This document shows, in pieces, positions 22,640 to 31,494 of a DNA stretch of 52,995 nucleotides. Both the position numbers and the translations under genes were made by a program. The notes under the pieces are model-generated. The model did no database searches. It saw only the letters and a program-made list of their open reading frames with translations, and had not been told where the DNA came from. Numbering within the stretch: the first letter of the stretch is position 1; each line of letters begins with the position of its first letter. This DNA comes from Bacteroidia bacterium (lineage in GTDB: Bacteria > Bacteroidota > Bacteroidia > Chitinophagales > Saprospiraceae): positions 1 to 52,995 of the forward strand of contig JAUIKE010000041.1 in NCBI GenBank assembly GCA_030430845.1. Direction: 5' to 3'.

Positions 22640-25504
22640 ATGACCACGCAACCCGAGCAAACACTAGAAGACAATCTCGTCCAGCAGCTACAAACGCTGG
22701 GCTACGACTCCGTCAGCATCACAGACCAAGCCGAGCTGCTCGCTAACCTCAAGCGGCAGCTGGAAAAGCACAACGATGTGCAGCTCAGCCAGCGCGACTT
22801 CGATAAGGTCGTCAATCACCTCAATAAGGGCAATGTCTTTGACCGTGCCAAGACCTTGCGCGATAAGTTCCAGCTGACGCAGGAAGACGGGACCAGCATT
22901 TACCTGGAGTTTTTGAATGTGGATCATTGGTGTCAGAATGAGTACCAGGTCACCAATCAGGTGACGATAAAAGGCAAATACAAAAACCGCTACGATGTCA
23001 CCCTGCTGGTCAATGGCCTGCCGCTGGTGCAGATCGAGCTGAAGCGGCGTGGCCTGGAGCTCAAAGAAGCTTTCAACCAGATCAACCGCTACCAAAGGCA
23101 CTCTTTTGGGGCAGGGGCGGGGCTGTTCCAATACGTCCAGCTCTTTGTGATCAGCAATGGCGTCAATACGAAATACTACGCCAACAACCGCCGCCAGGAC
23201 TTCAAACAGACCTTTTACTGGACCACCGCTGATAACAAAGCCATCACACAACTGGAACCCTTTGCGGAAGTCTTCCTGGAGAAATGTCATCTCTCCAAGA
23301 TGATCTGTAAATACATCGTGCTGCATGAGTCCGATAAGATCCTGATGGTGCTACGCCCTTATCAGTATTATGCGGTCGAAGCCATCATCGATCAGGTGAA
23401 AAACAGCACCCAGAACGGCTATATCTGGCATACCACCGGTTCCGGCAAGACGCTGACTTCCTTTAAGGCCAGCCAGATTTTGATGCGCCTGCCCAAGGTG
23501 GACAAAGTCGTATTTGTCGTGGACCGCAATGACCTGGATTATCAGACGACTAAGGAGTTCAACTACTTCTCCGAAGGCAGCGTGGACGGGACCAGTAATA
23601 CACAGGCTTTGGTGAAGCAGTTGGCAGATGATACAAAACTGATCGTTACGACGATCCAGAAGCTGAATACGGCCATCAGCAAGCAGCGCTATCTGAGCAG
23701 GATGGAAAAGCTCCAGACATCTCGCGTGATCTTTATTTTTGATGAATGTCATCGCAGCCAGTTTGGGGATACGCATCAGCGCATCAAGGCATTTTTTCAA
23801 AATTGCCAGATGTTTGGCTTTACAGGCACGCCTATTTTTGTAGAAAATGCCGTTACCAATAAATTGGGCAAGCGAACGACCTTCCAGCTTTTTGATAAGC
23901 GCCTGCACGAATACGTGATCACCAATGCGATCAAGGATGATAATGTGCTGCGGTTTGCCATCGAGTATGTCGGTCGCTATAAGCAAAAGGACAGCAGCGT
24001 TGCGGAATTGGATATCCCCGTCGAAGATATCGATACGAAGGAATTGCTGGAATCTCCAGATCGCCTGAACAAGATTGCGGATTACATCCTGCTGCACCAT
24101 AAGCGCAAGACGCATAATAAGCGCTTTACAGCGATCTTTTGCGTTAGCAGCGTTGATGTGCTCATCAAGTACTACGAGCTCTTTAAAGCGAAGAAGGAGG
24201 CCGGTCAGCACGATCTGCGGATCGTAACCATCTTCAGCTACACCGCCAATGAGGAAGACAAAGATGCCGACGGCATGATTGGCGATCCCGATTTTGACAT
24301 CGGGGAAGATACACCCGTCAATGTGCACTCCCGCGAAAAGCTGGATGCTTTCATCGCTGACTACAACGCGATGTACCAAACCAAGTACTCCACCAAAGAC
24401 AATACGCAGTATTACGGCTATTACAAAGATATCGCGAAGCGCATCAAGGAGCGGGAGAAAGACAGTTTTCAGGAGAAAAACCGCGTGGACATCCTCCTGG
24501 TCGTCAATATGTTTCTCACAGGCTTTGACGCCAAGAAGGTCAACACCCTCTATGTTGACAAAAACCTGAAACATCACGGCCTGATCCAGGCCTTTTCCCG
24601 CACCAACCGCATCCTGGGACAGGTCAAGTCCCACGGCAATATCGTTTGCTTCCGCAACCTCAAACAAGCCACAGACGATGCCATCGCACTGTTCTCCAAT
24701 CCGGAGGCCAAAGAGGTAATCCTGATTCAGCCTTATGAGGTTTATGTGCAGAAATTCAACGAGGCACTCGACAAACTCAGGGGCATCGCCCCAACCATCG
24801 ACAGCGTCAATGAGTTGCCCAGCGAGGACGAGCAGTTGGAGTTCGTCAAGTCCTTCCGTGAACTGATGCGCTTGCGCAATATCCTCTCTGGCTTTTCCCA
24901 GTTCGGTTTCGACGACCTGGAGATGGACGCTCAGTCCTTCGAGGACTACAAAAGTAAATACCTGGACATCTACCAGCAGGTCAAACATAGCACCTTCAAA
25001 GAGAAGGTATCCATCCTCGATGACGTCGACTTCGAACTCGAACTCATCCACCGCGACGAAATCAATGTCGCCTATATTCTCAAGCTACTCGCCAAACTGC
25101 AGGAATCCACCGCAAAAGACCGCGAGCGCCAACGCCAGGAGATCCTCGATCTCCTCGGAGGCGAAGTCCAACTCCGCTCCAAAAAGGAGCTTATCGAGAA
25201 GTTTATCGAAGAGAACCTGCCTCACATCGAAGATGTGGACGATATCCCAGATGCTTTCACGAAGTTCTGGACCCTGGAAAAGCAGCGGGCGCTGGACGCG
25301 CTGGTTGAAGAAGAAGAACTCATTCCGGAGAAGCTCGATGCTGTCCTGGAGCGCTATCTCTTCACCGGTCGCCGACCACTTCGTGAGTCAATCATTGGGA
25401 TGCGGGAGCATCGGCCGAAGCTACGGGAGCGGAAGTCGATTGCGGAGCGATTGACGGATAAGGTGATGGGCTTTGTTGGGATGTTTGAGGATGGGATGGG
25501 GTAG
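22640..25504 (+). CDS. hsdR: Type I restriction endonuclease HsdR
   Basis: The protein is 954 aa from the ATG at 22640; the frame is open from 22568 through the repeat, but the repeat is not coding. The N-terminal HsdR nuclease has D119 and E133-x-K135 (QIELKRRG). A superfamily 2 translocase follows: Walker A HTTGSGKT (264-271), DECH near 394, and the motif FTGTP further on. The C-terminus is helical (HsdR_C-like). It cuts unmodified DNA at a distance after ATP-driven translocation. It completes a type I system with the genes upstream. Confidence 0.95.
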   Translation: MTTQPEQTLEDNLVQQLQTLGYDSVSITDQAELLANLKRQLEKHNDVQLSQRDFDKVVNHLNKGNVFDRAKTLRDKFQLTQEDGTSIYLEFLNVDHWCQNEYQVTNQVTIKGKYKNRYDVTLLVNGLPLVQIELKRRGLELKEAFNQINRYQRHSFGAGAGLFQYVQLFVISNGVNTKYYANNRRQDFKQTFYWTTADNKAITQLEPFAEVFLEKCHLSKMICKYIVLHESDKILMVLRPYQYYAVEAIIDQVKNSTQNGYIWHTTGSGKTLTSFKASQILMRLPKVDKVVFVVDRNDLDYQTTKEFNYFSEGSVDGTSNTQALVKQLADDTKLIVTTIQKLNTAISKQRYLSRMEKLQTSRVIFIFDECHRSQFGDTHQRIKAFFQNCQMFGFTGTPIFVENAVTNKLGKRTTFQLFDKRLHEYVITNAIKDDNVLRFAIEYVGRYKQKDSSVAELDIPVEDIDTKELLESPDRLNKIADYILLHHKRKTHNKRFTAIFCVSSVDVLIKYYELFKAKKEAGQHDLRIVTIFSYTANEEDKDADGMIGDPDFDIGEDTPVNVHSREKLDAFIADYNAMYQTKYSTKDNTQYYGYYKDIAKRIKEREKDSFQEKNRVDILLVVNMFLTGFDAKKVNTLYVDKNLKHHGLIQAFSRTNRILGQVKSHGNIVCFRNLKQATDDAIALFSNPEAKEVILIQPYEVYVQKFNEALDKLRGIAPTIDSVNELPSEDEQLEFVKSFRELMRLRNILSGFSQFGFDDLEMDAQSFEDYKSKYLDIYQQVKHSTFKEKVSILDDVDFELELIHRDEINVAYILKLLAKLQESTAKDRERQRQEILDLLGGEVQLRSKKELIEKFIEENLPHIEDVDDIPDAFTKFWTLEKQRALDALVEEEELIPEKLDAVLERYLFTGRRPLRESIIGMREHRPKLRERKSIAERLTDKVMGFVGMFEDGMG

Positions 25505-25549
25505 GGGAGGGGTACTATTGAATTGTGGAAACCACTTAAAATCAGAAAT

Positions 25550-26038
25550 ATGGCAACACACATTTTAGGAATGGCAAAATCTAATTTGGATTTGAAGGGT
25601 GCTAAAAACCAAAAAACGGAACTTGACTTGTTAAGGCTTATTTATGCTGTTGAGCGCATGATGAAAAGAGGAGAAAGTGCTAAGGGCTACTTATTGGTAG
25701 CAAATGAACTTGTCTGTAAGCGGGCAGGGTTGTGGCTCGAAAAGTATGAGACGGATGTGATTGATCAGATTGAAATTTTGAATTTTGAAGAAATGTTTCC
25801 AGCCCTTTATGATAAGAGTAAACAAGGACTAATAGAAGAAAAAAACCGCAACGCAATAGCCAATACCCTACATGTCGATAAAAAGGTAAATGGGGATGGT
25901 GCCATAGCAAAAAAAGGAAAAAAATTATTCGAAGCAGCGCTTCGTGAATATCTGGTTGATCATTACCAGATCGAAAATGTGAAATCAGAAAATATGCCTT
26001 TGGGGATAAATTGGGATTTTTATCATATTGTGGATTGA
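25550..26038 (+). CDS. Hypothetical 162-aa protein, first of the rSAM cassette
   Basis: This 162-aa protein runs from the ATG at 25550, 45 bp after the hsdR stop. It is helical and Lys/Glu-rich (ELDLLRLIYAVERMMKRGES; KLFEAALREYLVDHYQI) with no signal peptide or membrane segment, and I recognise no family. Its end is only 22 bp before the first radical SAM gene, so it likely belongs to that unit. It could be a substrate carrier, adaptor or regulator; nothing in the sequence decides. Confidence 0.7.
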   Translation: MATHILGMAKSNLDLKGAKNQKTELDLLRLIYAVERMMKRGESAKGYLLVANELVCKRAGLWLEKYETDVIDQIEILNFEEMFPALYDKSKQGLIEEKNRNAIANTLHVDKKVNGDGAIAKKGKKLFEAALREYLVDHYQIENVKSENMPLGINWDFYHIVD

Positions 26039-26060
26039 ATCCCTATAAAAAATATTTTAG

Positions 26061-26885
26061 ATGTACCAGCCCACCCACATCTTCTACATGAATACCATCC
26101 AGTGTAACCAGAGATGCACGAAGTGCTCGCACTGGAAATATAAAGATCAGGCAGATCGATTGCCTGCATCGCGTCTAATAGACGCGATGTTGAAATTACC
26201 TTATGCCAAAGAATTATGTATCGTAGGAGGTGAGCCACTCCTATTCAAGAATGAAATTTTTGAAATCCTTAAAGGAATTAGCCCTACTGAAATAAGAACG
26301 GTCCTTGTTACAAATGGAGTCCCGATGGACAAGGCATTCATTGATCAGATAAGGTCATATAACGTCCACATCGTCGTTTCCATTGATACCATGGATAAGG
26401 AGTTTTGGCAATTTGTACGGGGTGCAAATTCCTATGACAGAGTATTTGCTCATGTTGAATATGCTGCATCTCAATTGGAGAGCCACCAGCTAAGCCTTCA
26501 ATCTGTCCTTTCAAAGGAGACTCAACCCCATATAGGAGCCGTTGGAATTTATGCCAGAAGCAAAGGCTTGTTCCATTCCATCCAGGATTATATCTCTGAT
26601 GGTTTTGAAGGCAACTGGACACCTCTGGAACATAAGCAGGCTTTTGTGCCCGAAGAAGAACAGCAGTGTTATGCAGCTGATAGAAACCTGTCAATCATGC
26701 AAAATGGAGATGTCTTTACCTGTTTTCAACAGAGCTGGATCAGTGGTTGTGAGAAGCCTTTAGGTAACCTCAATGAAGATTCAATAGACAACGTGCTTTC
26801 TTCAACTTACGCACTTGAAATCGCCGAAAAGATGCGGGTTTGTAACCTGCCATGTAAAGTCTTAAAATGTAATACCAGGAACTAA
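26061..26885 (+). CDS. Radical SAM enzyme with SPASM-like C-terminus (1)
   Basis: This 274-aa protein has the cluster motif CNQRCTKC (C15, C19, C22), which binds the SAM-cleaving [4Fe-4S] cluster, followed by GGEPLL (56-61) and SIDTMDKEFW on the TIM barrel. The C-terminus carries further Cys (QQCYA; NGDVFTCF; ISGCEKP; VCNLPCKVLKC) that look like a SPASM/twitch auxiliary-cluster domain. Such enzymes usually modify peptides or small molecules; the substrate is unknown. Its stop overlaps the next start by one base (TAATG). Confidence 0.88.
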   Translation: MYQPTHIFYMNTIQCNQRCTKCSHWKYKDQADRLPASRLIDAMLKLPYAKELCIVGGEPLLFKNEIFEILKGISPTEIRTVLVTNGVPMDKAFIDQIRSYNVHIVVSIDTMDKEFWQFVRGANSYDRVFAHVEYAASQLESHQLSLQSVLSKETQPHIGAVGIYARSKGLFHSIQDYISDGFEGNWTPLEHKQAFVPEEEQQCYAADRNLSIMQNGDVFTCFQQSWISGCEKPLGNLNEDSIDNVLSSTYALEIAEKMRVCNLPCKVLKCNTRN

Positions 26886-27814
26886 TGCAAAAGTTGGATG
26901 AGATTATTATTGAATTGAGTTACAACTGTAACCTCAGTTGTAGTATGTGCGGATTTGGGAAGCATGTAAACCCTTTTCACAAGGAAAAATTTCTGCCCTT
27001 CGAGGCCTATAAATCAATTTTGCAACAAATAGGAAGTCGGACAAAAACCATTCGACTCAATGGAAGGGGAGAAAGTACGATCCACCCCGATTTTGTTGAA
27101 ATAATGGCTTATACAAAGACAAGTTTTCCAGGTCTGGGAATCAATTTATTTTCCAATATGTCTTTCAAAAACGAGAAGGTTTTGAATAGTCTGATCGATT
27201 ATGACGCCCAGTTATTTGTTTCAATGGATAGCCCGATTGAGGATGAATTAGTTGCCATTCGGAAAGGGGCTAAATTCGGATTTATTGAAGAGAACCTCAG
27301 GCAATTGCGCAAAACACGAAACAGGCCATTTATTATTTTTACGATACAAGAAGATAACATTCATCGGATACGGGATATGGCCCAATATGCCAAAAGGTAT
27401 GATTGTCATATTTTATACAACACCATTAGGCGAGATGAGGGAATTGAATCATTTGTAGGTATGGTAAAAGCTCATAGCCAAGATATTCTGGATCAATTTG
27501 AGCAAACAAGCCAGATATATGAAGGCACGGGTTTATTTTGTCTCTTACCAGATCAACTGGCAGGAATAGCCATCAAAAGTGCAGGATCAACTCAAACACA
27601 TGGTAGCAAGCCATTTTGTCCAGCATTGGAGTCTGAACTATGCATTCTGTATGATGGTACAGTTACGCCCTGCAATATGTTCAATCCATATGTGTATGGA
27701 AATATTTTTGAGGAGTCAATAGATCATATCTGGTCTGGTAAAAAGCGGTTAGACTTTCTGACATCACATAAATCTCATTACTACTGTTCCAACTGTGCTA
27801 ACCTCGGGAAATAA
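26885..27814 (+). CDS. Radical SAM enzyme with SPASM domain (2)
   Basis: This 309-aa protein has CNLSCSMC (C15, C19, C22) and NGRGESTIHPDF (the G-G-E counterpart), then MDSPIEDEL. The SPASM domain has KPFCPALESELCILYDG, VTPCNMFN, YGNIFEESIDHIW and CSNCAN. It is related to but distinct from the preceding enzyme. The start overlaps the previous stop and the stop is 2 bp before the next gene, so the pair is translationally coupled with the glycosyltransferase. Confidence 0.9.
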   Translation: MQKLDEIIIELSYNCNLSCSMCGFGKHVNPFHKEKFLPFEAYKSILQQIGSRTKTIRLNGRGESTIHPDFVEIMAYTKTSFPGLGINLFSNMSFKNEKVLNSLIDYDAQLFVSMDSPIEDELVAIRKGAKFGFIEENLRQLRKTRNRPFIIFTIQEDNIHRIRDMAQYAKRYDCHILYNTIRRDEGIESFVGMVKAHSQDILDQFEQTSQIYEGTGLFCLLPDQLAGIAIKSAGSTQTHGSKPFCPALESELCILYDGTVTPCNMFNPYVYGNIFEESIDHIWSGKKRLDFLTSHKSHYYCSNCANLGK

Positions 27815-27816
27815 CC

Positions 27817-28824
27817 ATGAGCTCGATTTCGAATTTGCCATATGGGAAAGTGTTGGATTATTGGTATGAAAAGCTGCGACATCATCCATTTCGGAATAAG
27901 TTTTTGTTGACCAAATTGTTGGAAGTCATAGTATTTAAATTCTATGGGGCGAGTAAATCGTCATCACCCATTTTTGAAGAAGTGCCCCTGCCTCAAAGGC
28001 AACGTCAAAGCATACCTGAAAATCCAACCTTTAGCCTGGTCATTCCCGTGTTCTTACGCACTGCCAAAGATGGGAATAAACTTGAGGCGCTTTTTCAATC
28101 AATCAAGGAATTGAACCCAGGCCCTGATCATGTCATTGTTGTTGATGATAGCTCACCTATTAAGTTTAATTATCCAAAAAATTTTCACCTTATTGAACAA
28201 GAGCAAAACCTGGGTCCAGCAGCCGCAAGGAATGCAGGGAAAAACAAGGCATTGGAATTTAATTCCGAGGTAATTGGGTTTACCGATTCTGATTGTTTGT
28301 TGACATCTAACTGGGTTAGTGAAGTCATGAAAGTATTTTCACAAGATAAATTTTGTAGTATCATTTCTGGCCATACCCGGTCTTTCGACAAAAATTGGTT
28401 TGGCAAATACCATGATTTAAATGGAACGTTAAACGGGAGGAAATTTAAAGAATCTCAAAACCTGTTATATGGGACTACTGCCAATCTCGCAATAGGCGCG
28501 CCAATTGCACGTGTGTTGGATTTCAATGAACATTTCCCTTCGGCAGCAGGAGAGGATATTGAATTTTGCGTGAAGGCAATCCTCTCGGGGTTTGCAATCA
28601 GGTTTAATCCCCAAATGGTGGTATTTCACAACTATGGTTATAATAAAAATATACTACATAATGGGTTGTGCTTCTTCCGTCAGTTTAAGCGCTATGGTGA
28701 GGGTGAACGAAGGTTATTGGAGGTAATTCCAGGATACTATCACCTTTTTGACCAAACAGAGGAAATCGTGGTTAGCGAGCAAAATGAATTCAGAACTTTA
28801 AAACGATCCGGTTATAATAAATAA
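27817..28824 (+). CDS. Family 2 glycosyltransferase
   Basis: The protein is 335 aa. A ~70-residue N-terminal helical extension precedes the GT-A fold: SLVIPVFLRTA, VIVVDDSSP, NLGPAAARNAGKN, and the metal-binding DxD FTDSDC. EDIEFCVKAILSGF and an HNYGYNK segment complete the active site. It transfers a sugar from a nucleotide sugar; no acceptor can be read from sequence. It has no membrane segments, so it should act in the cytoplasm. It lies 2 bp after the second radical SAM gene and 4 bp before the nuclease-like gene. Confidence 0.9.
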   Translation: MSSISNLPYGKVLDYWYEKLRHHPFRNKFLLTKLLEVIVFKFYGASKSSSPIFEEVPLPQRQRQSIPENPTFSLVIPVFLRTAKDGNKLEALFQSIKELNPGPDHVIVVDDSSPIKFNYPKNFHLIEQEQNLGPAAARNAGKNKALEFNSEVIGFTDSDCLLTSNWVSEVMKVFSQDKFCSIISGHTRSFDKNWFGKYHDLNGTLNGRKFKESQNLLYGTTANLAIGAPIARVLDFNEHFPSAAGEDIEFCVKAILSGFAIRFNPQMVVFHNYGYNKNILHNGLCFFRQFKRYGEGERRLLEVIPGYYHLFDQTEEIVVSEQNEFRTLKRSGYNK

Positions 28825-28828
28825 AAAT

Positions 28829-29764
28829 ATGTCAAACGAATATTCATCCCCCCAGCTCTGGCGACTCAACCTCAAGTCTCAGGCAAAAAAAGACGTCAAT
28901 CCGCAGGATTTTGCCATAAAGGAGGGGATTGCTGGCGTAGGTTGGCGGGTTGAAGGCTCTCATTTAGACTCTGAAAGCTATATGAAGCTTGGTGAAGCAA
29001 AATATAGTGGCCCAGGTCAAAAAGGCTGGCGGACAGCCATGAACGCTTTTCATTTTTATATGAAAGAGGGAGACTTGATTTGGACCCGAAATGCTGATGG
29101 CATTTACCACCTGGGACAAATAACAGGGGATTGGAAATATGAAACGAGTCATAAACACCTTGAAGCAGACCTGGTTAATATTCGCCCTTGCATCTGGTTC
29201 AAAGTTGGGACCATCGACAAAGTACCTGGAAAGGTAGTGGCTAGCTTTCGCGCTAGCGCGGCTGTTCAACAGGTACATGATAAAATGGTCAATAAGTATT
29301 CTCAGGCTTTGTATAATACGTTTTCAAAGAAGGAGCATTACAAAGTTGTTTGGGATCAAGGACACGATTTTCTCAAATCTGCTCTTTCAGCGGATGATTG
29401 GGAGGATTTAGCAGGCTTGTATCTGCAATCTCAGCTTGGATATTTGCTGATTCCCAGCACATGTAAGAAGAGTACCCTGAAGTATGAGTTCGTCCTCCTT
29501 GATCGGGAAAATGGAGAGCGTGCAGTAATTCAAGTGAAAAGCGGCAAAACAAGCATATCTCCCAAAGACTTCAAAAAACTTGCCGATCAGGAGGAAACCA
29601 TCATATTTATGCTTGATTCTGTTGCTCAAGAGGATGATTCCGTTGGGAATATCCGTCGTTTGCTGGCTGATGAGGTGCTGCAATTTGCCAGAGAGTACCG
29701 ACATCTGATGCCTGAAAAGATAGGGTTTTGGATGGAACAGGAGGAGAATATGGACCATAAATGA
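28829..29764 (+). CDS. EVE/PUA-like domain joined to Mrr-type nuclease
   Basis: The protein is 311 aa. The N-terminal half (about 8-150) has an EVE/PUA-like pattern: GIAGVGWRV, WRTAMNAFHFYMKEGDLIWTR and the YHLGQITGDW strand pair. Such domains bind modified bases or RNA. The C-terminal half (about 185-300) has a PD-(D/E)XK look: E192 (WEDLAG), D225 (FVLLD) and Q235-V-K237 (AVIQVKSGK), the QxK form seen in Mrr proteins. The combination suggests a modification-dependent restriction enzyme. The gene is the last of the packed rSAM/GT2 unit; it converges with the minus-strand gene 5 bp away. The domain calls are by eye and need a profile search. Confidence 0.7.
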   Translation: MSNEYSSPQLWRLNLKSQAKKDVNPQDFAIKEGIAGVGWRVEGSHLDSESYMKLGEAKYSGPGQKGWRTAMNAFHFYMKEGDLIWTRNADGIYHLGQITGDWKYETSHKHLEADLVNIRPCIWFKVGTIDKVPGKVVASFRASAAVQQVHDKMVNKYSQALYNTFSKKEHYKVVWDQGHDFLKSALSADDWEDLAGLYLQSQLGYLLIPSTCKKSTLKYEFVLLDRENGERAVIQVKSGKTSISPKDFKKLADQEETIIFMLDSVAQEDDSVGNIRRLLADEVLQFAREYRHLMPEKIGFWMEQEENMDHK

Positions 29765-29769
29765 ATTAC

Positions 29770-30192
29770 TCACCTCACCCATATCTCATACCGCCACTTG
29801 GCTGTGTATCCCGAATACCGCCCCCTATTTTCCTGGACAAGGGTGAATAGCTCAATTTTAGCAGGTTTGTTTGAAAGCAATTGCTCAATGGAGTAGGTTT
29901 TAGATTCTGTAGTAGAATCCGGGTAGGTATCCTCTTCTGTTGTTTTTACCCTGATCGTCAAAGAATTGTAGCCAGACAATGGAGTGATTTTTACTGACCG
30001 ATCTTCCATCAGGTCATATCGTTTTCCTGCATATTCCACATAAGCCTCCTTTACCCATTCATTTCCAACATGGTTATTGTACTCCAAAATAACCTCTTTA
30101 AGCTCAATTTGGAGACTTTGGCTTTTCAAGTCTGGAAGAAGGAAAAGGCAAAGGATGGTATATACGACCAGGAATTTGATATTTGGCATCAT
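29770..30192 (-). CDS. Small exported protein
   Basis: This 140-aa protein has a clear signal peptide (hydrophobic LVVYTILCLFLLPD, then SQS) followed by a beta-rich region with KEVILEYNNHV and SLTIRVKTTEED. It shows no lipobox or known domain. Two ATGs in tandem (30192 and 30189) could start it. It converges with the nuclease gene and diverges from the AlbA_2 gene; the 170-bp gap (30193-30362) shows no special motif. Confidence 0.7.
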   Translation of the reverse strand: MMPNIKFLVVYTILCLFLLPDLKSQSLQIELKEVILEYNNHVGNEWVKEAYVEYAGKRYDLMEDRSVKITPLSGYNSLTIRVKTTEEDTYPDSTTESKTYSIEQLLSNKPAKIELFTLVQENRGRYSGYTAKWRYEIWVR

Positions 30193-30362
30193 GGACTCAC
30201 CTCATTTTGTCAAATATACGTCTGATCTCCCTTATTTGGATCCCCTAATTGAGTGAAGGAGGATGTGGCAGCAGCAGAGCTACTGATAGGCTACTTAGAG
30301 AATGACACCCTTAGTCGAGAAAAGTCGTATAATCCTGTTAATTTTGATCATAAACCTTACGG

Positions 30363-31481
30363 ATGACGATAGTTGAATTGAATACATTGATGCAGGATAT
30401 GGAGTCCGATCGCATAGAGCGTACGATTTCTTTTAGGGAGGATAAACTGGGCCCGGCTGTTTGTGCTTTTGCCAATGATTTGCCAAATCATCGCCAGGCG
30501 GGTTACCTGCTTATGGGGGTAGATGACAAAACGGGGCAGCCCGCAGGGATCACAATTGGAGATGAAGAGTTGCAGAAAATTGGCAATATCCGATCCAATG
30601 GAAATGTATTGCCCCAGCCCTATATGACGGTAAGCCCTGTCTTCCACCTGGTAGGAGGGGATGTGGTTGTAATTACTGTTCATCCGGCCGAAAAAAGGAT
30701 AGCCACGGCCAGGACTTTCGATGAGCAAAGTGCCCTGGGAAGTAAGCTTCAGGACTTGAGTATGGATACGTTCACGCTGAGTTATCTGCCCTCGGCGGTA
30801 GATGCAGAGACCCTCGCCGAAAATGGACGCACTCCCAAAGAGCAACTTGCTTCTTTGGGATTCTACGATTTGATAAGAGACCAGTGTACTTATGCTGGCT
30901 TATTGATGTTTGGCAACAATCCCCGCTCCTTTTTGAAGGGGGCTTACCTCCAATATGTCAAATTTGACAGCCCAGAGATGGATGTGGAGTCTAAAAGAGC
31001 TGAAAAAGAATTTTCAGGCCCCCTGGTAGCTGTGCTTAAAAATTTGGATGACTTTGTGCAAGTCATTATCGTAAAGCAGAAATCTGTTCGACGAAACGGT
31101 GCAGGTTTTCAGGAAACGACGCTGTACAATTATCCCAGTTGGGCTCTGCGTGAGCTTTTGATGAATGCCGTAATGCACCGGGATTACGAGTCAAATGCGC
31201 CTATCTATTTGTATGAATTTTCAGACAGAATTGAAATCATCAATCCGGGCGGATTGTATGGGGATGCCCGCCCAGAAAACTTTCCTGAGGCAAGCGACTA
31301 CCGCAATCCTATCATTGCGGCTGCCATGAAAAACCTGGGCTATGTGAACCGTTTTAACTTTGGGGTAAAAAATGCCCAGAAAAAACTGAGAGAGAATGGG
31401 AATCCAGAGGCGAAATTTGAATTAGGGCTGCAAACAAAATTCTCCGTTAACATTCCGGTCAACCCTAATTGGCTTGAATAA
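30363..31481 (+). CDS. AlbA_2/HATPase protein (Schlafen-like, RecG-like)
   Basis: This 372-aa protein has an N-terminal AlbA_2 (divergent AAA-4) domain over about 12-125 (ISFREDKLGPAVCAFAND; AGYLLMGVDD) and a C-terminal GHKL-type ATP-binding region with WALRELLMNAVMHRDYES and IEIINPGGLYGDARPEN. These are common Bacteroidota proteins annotated as ATP-dependent DNA helicase RecG-like or ATP-binding proteins; the role is unclear, with regulation or stress and defence among the suggestions. It lies downstream of the defence island and ends 13 bp before the convergent CHAT gene. Confidence 0.85.
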   Translation: MTIVELNTLMQDMESDRIERTISFREDKLGPAVCAFANDLPNHRQAGYLLMGVDDKTGQPAGITIGDEELQKIGNIRSNGNVLPQPYMTVSPVFHLVGGDVVVITVHPAEKRIATARTFDEQSALGSKLQDLSMDTFTLSYLPSAVDAETLAENGRTPKEQLASLGFYDLIRDQCTYAGLLMFGNNPRSFLKGAYLQYVKFDSPEMDVESKRAEKEFSGPLVAVLKNLDDFVQVIIVKQKSVRRNGAGFQETTLYNYPSWALRELLMNAVMHRDYESNAPIYLYEFSDRIEIINPGGLYGDARPENFPEASDYRNPIIAAAMKNLGYVNRFNFGVKNAQKKLRENGNPEAKFELGLQTKFSVNIPVNPNWLE

Positions 31482-31494
31482 GATTGCATGGAGG

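Noticed and set aside
23351..25051. 566-codon antisense frame in hsdR (also 19057-20091 in hsdM)
   Set aside because: Long frames opposite GC-rich coding DNA; their peptides have no family features and mirror the sense codons.
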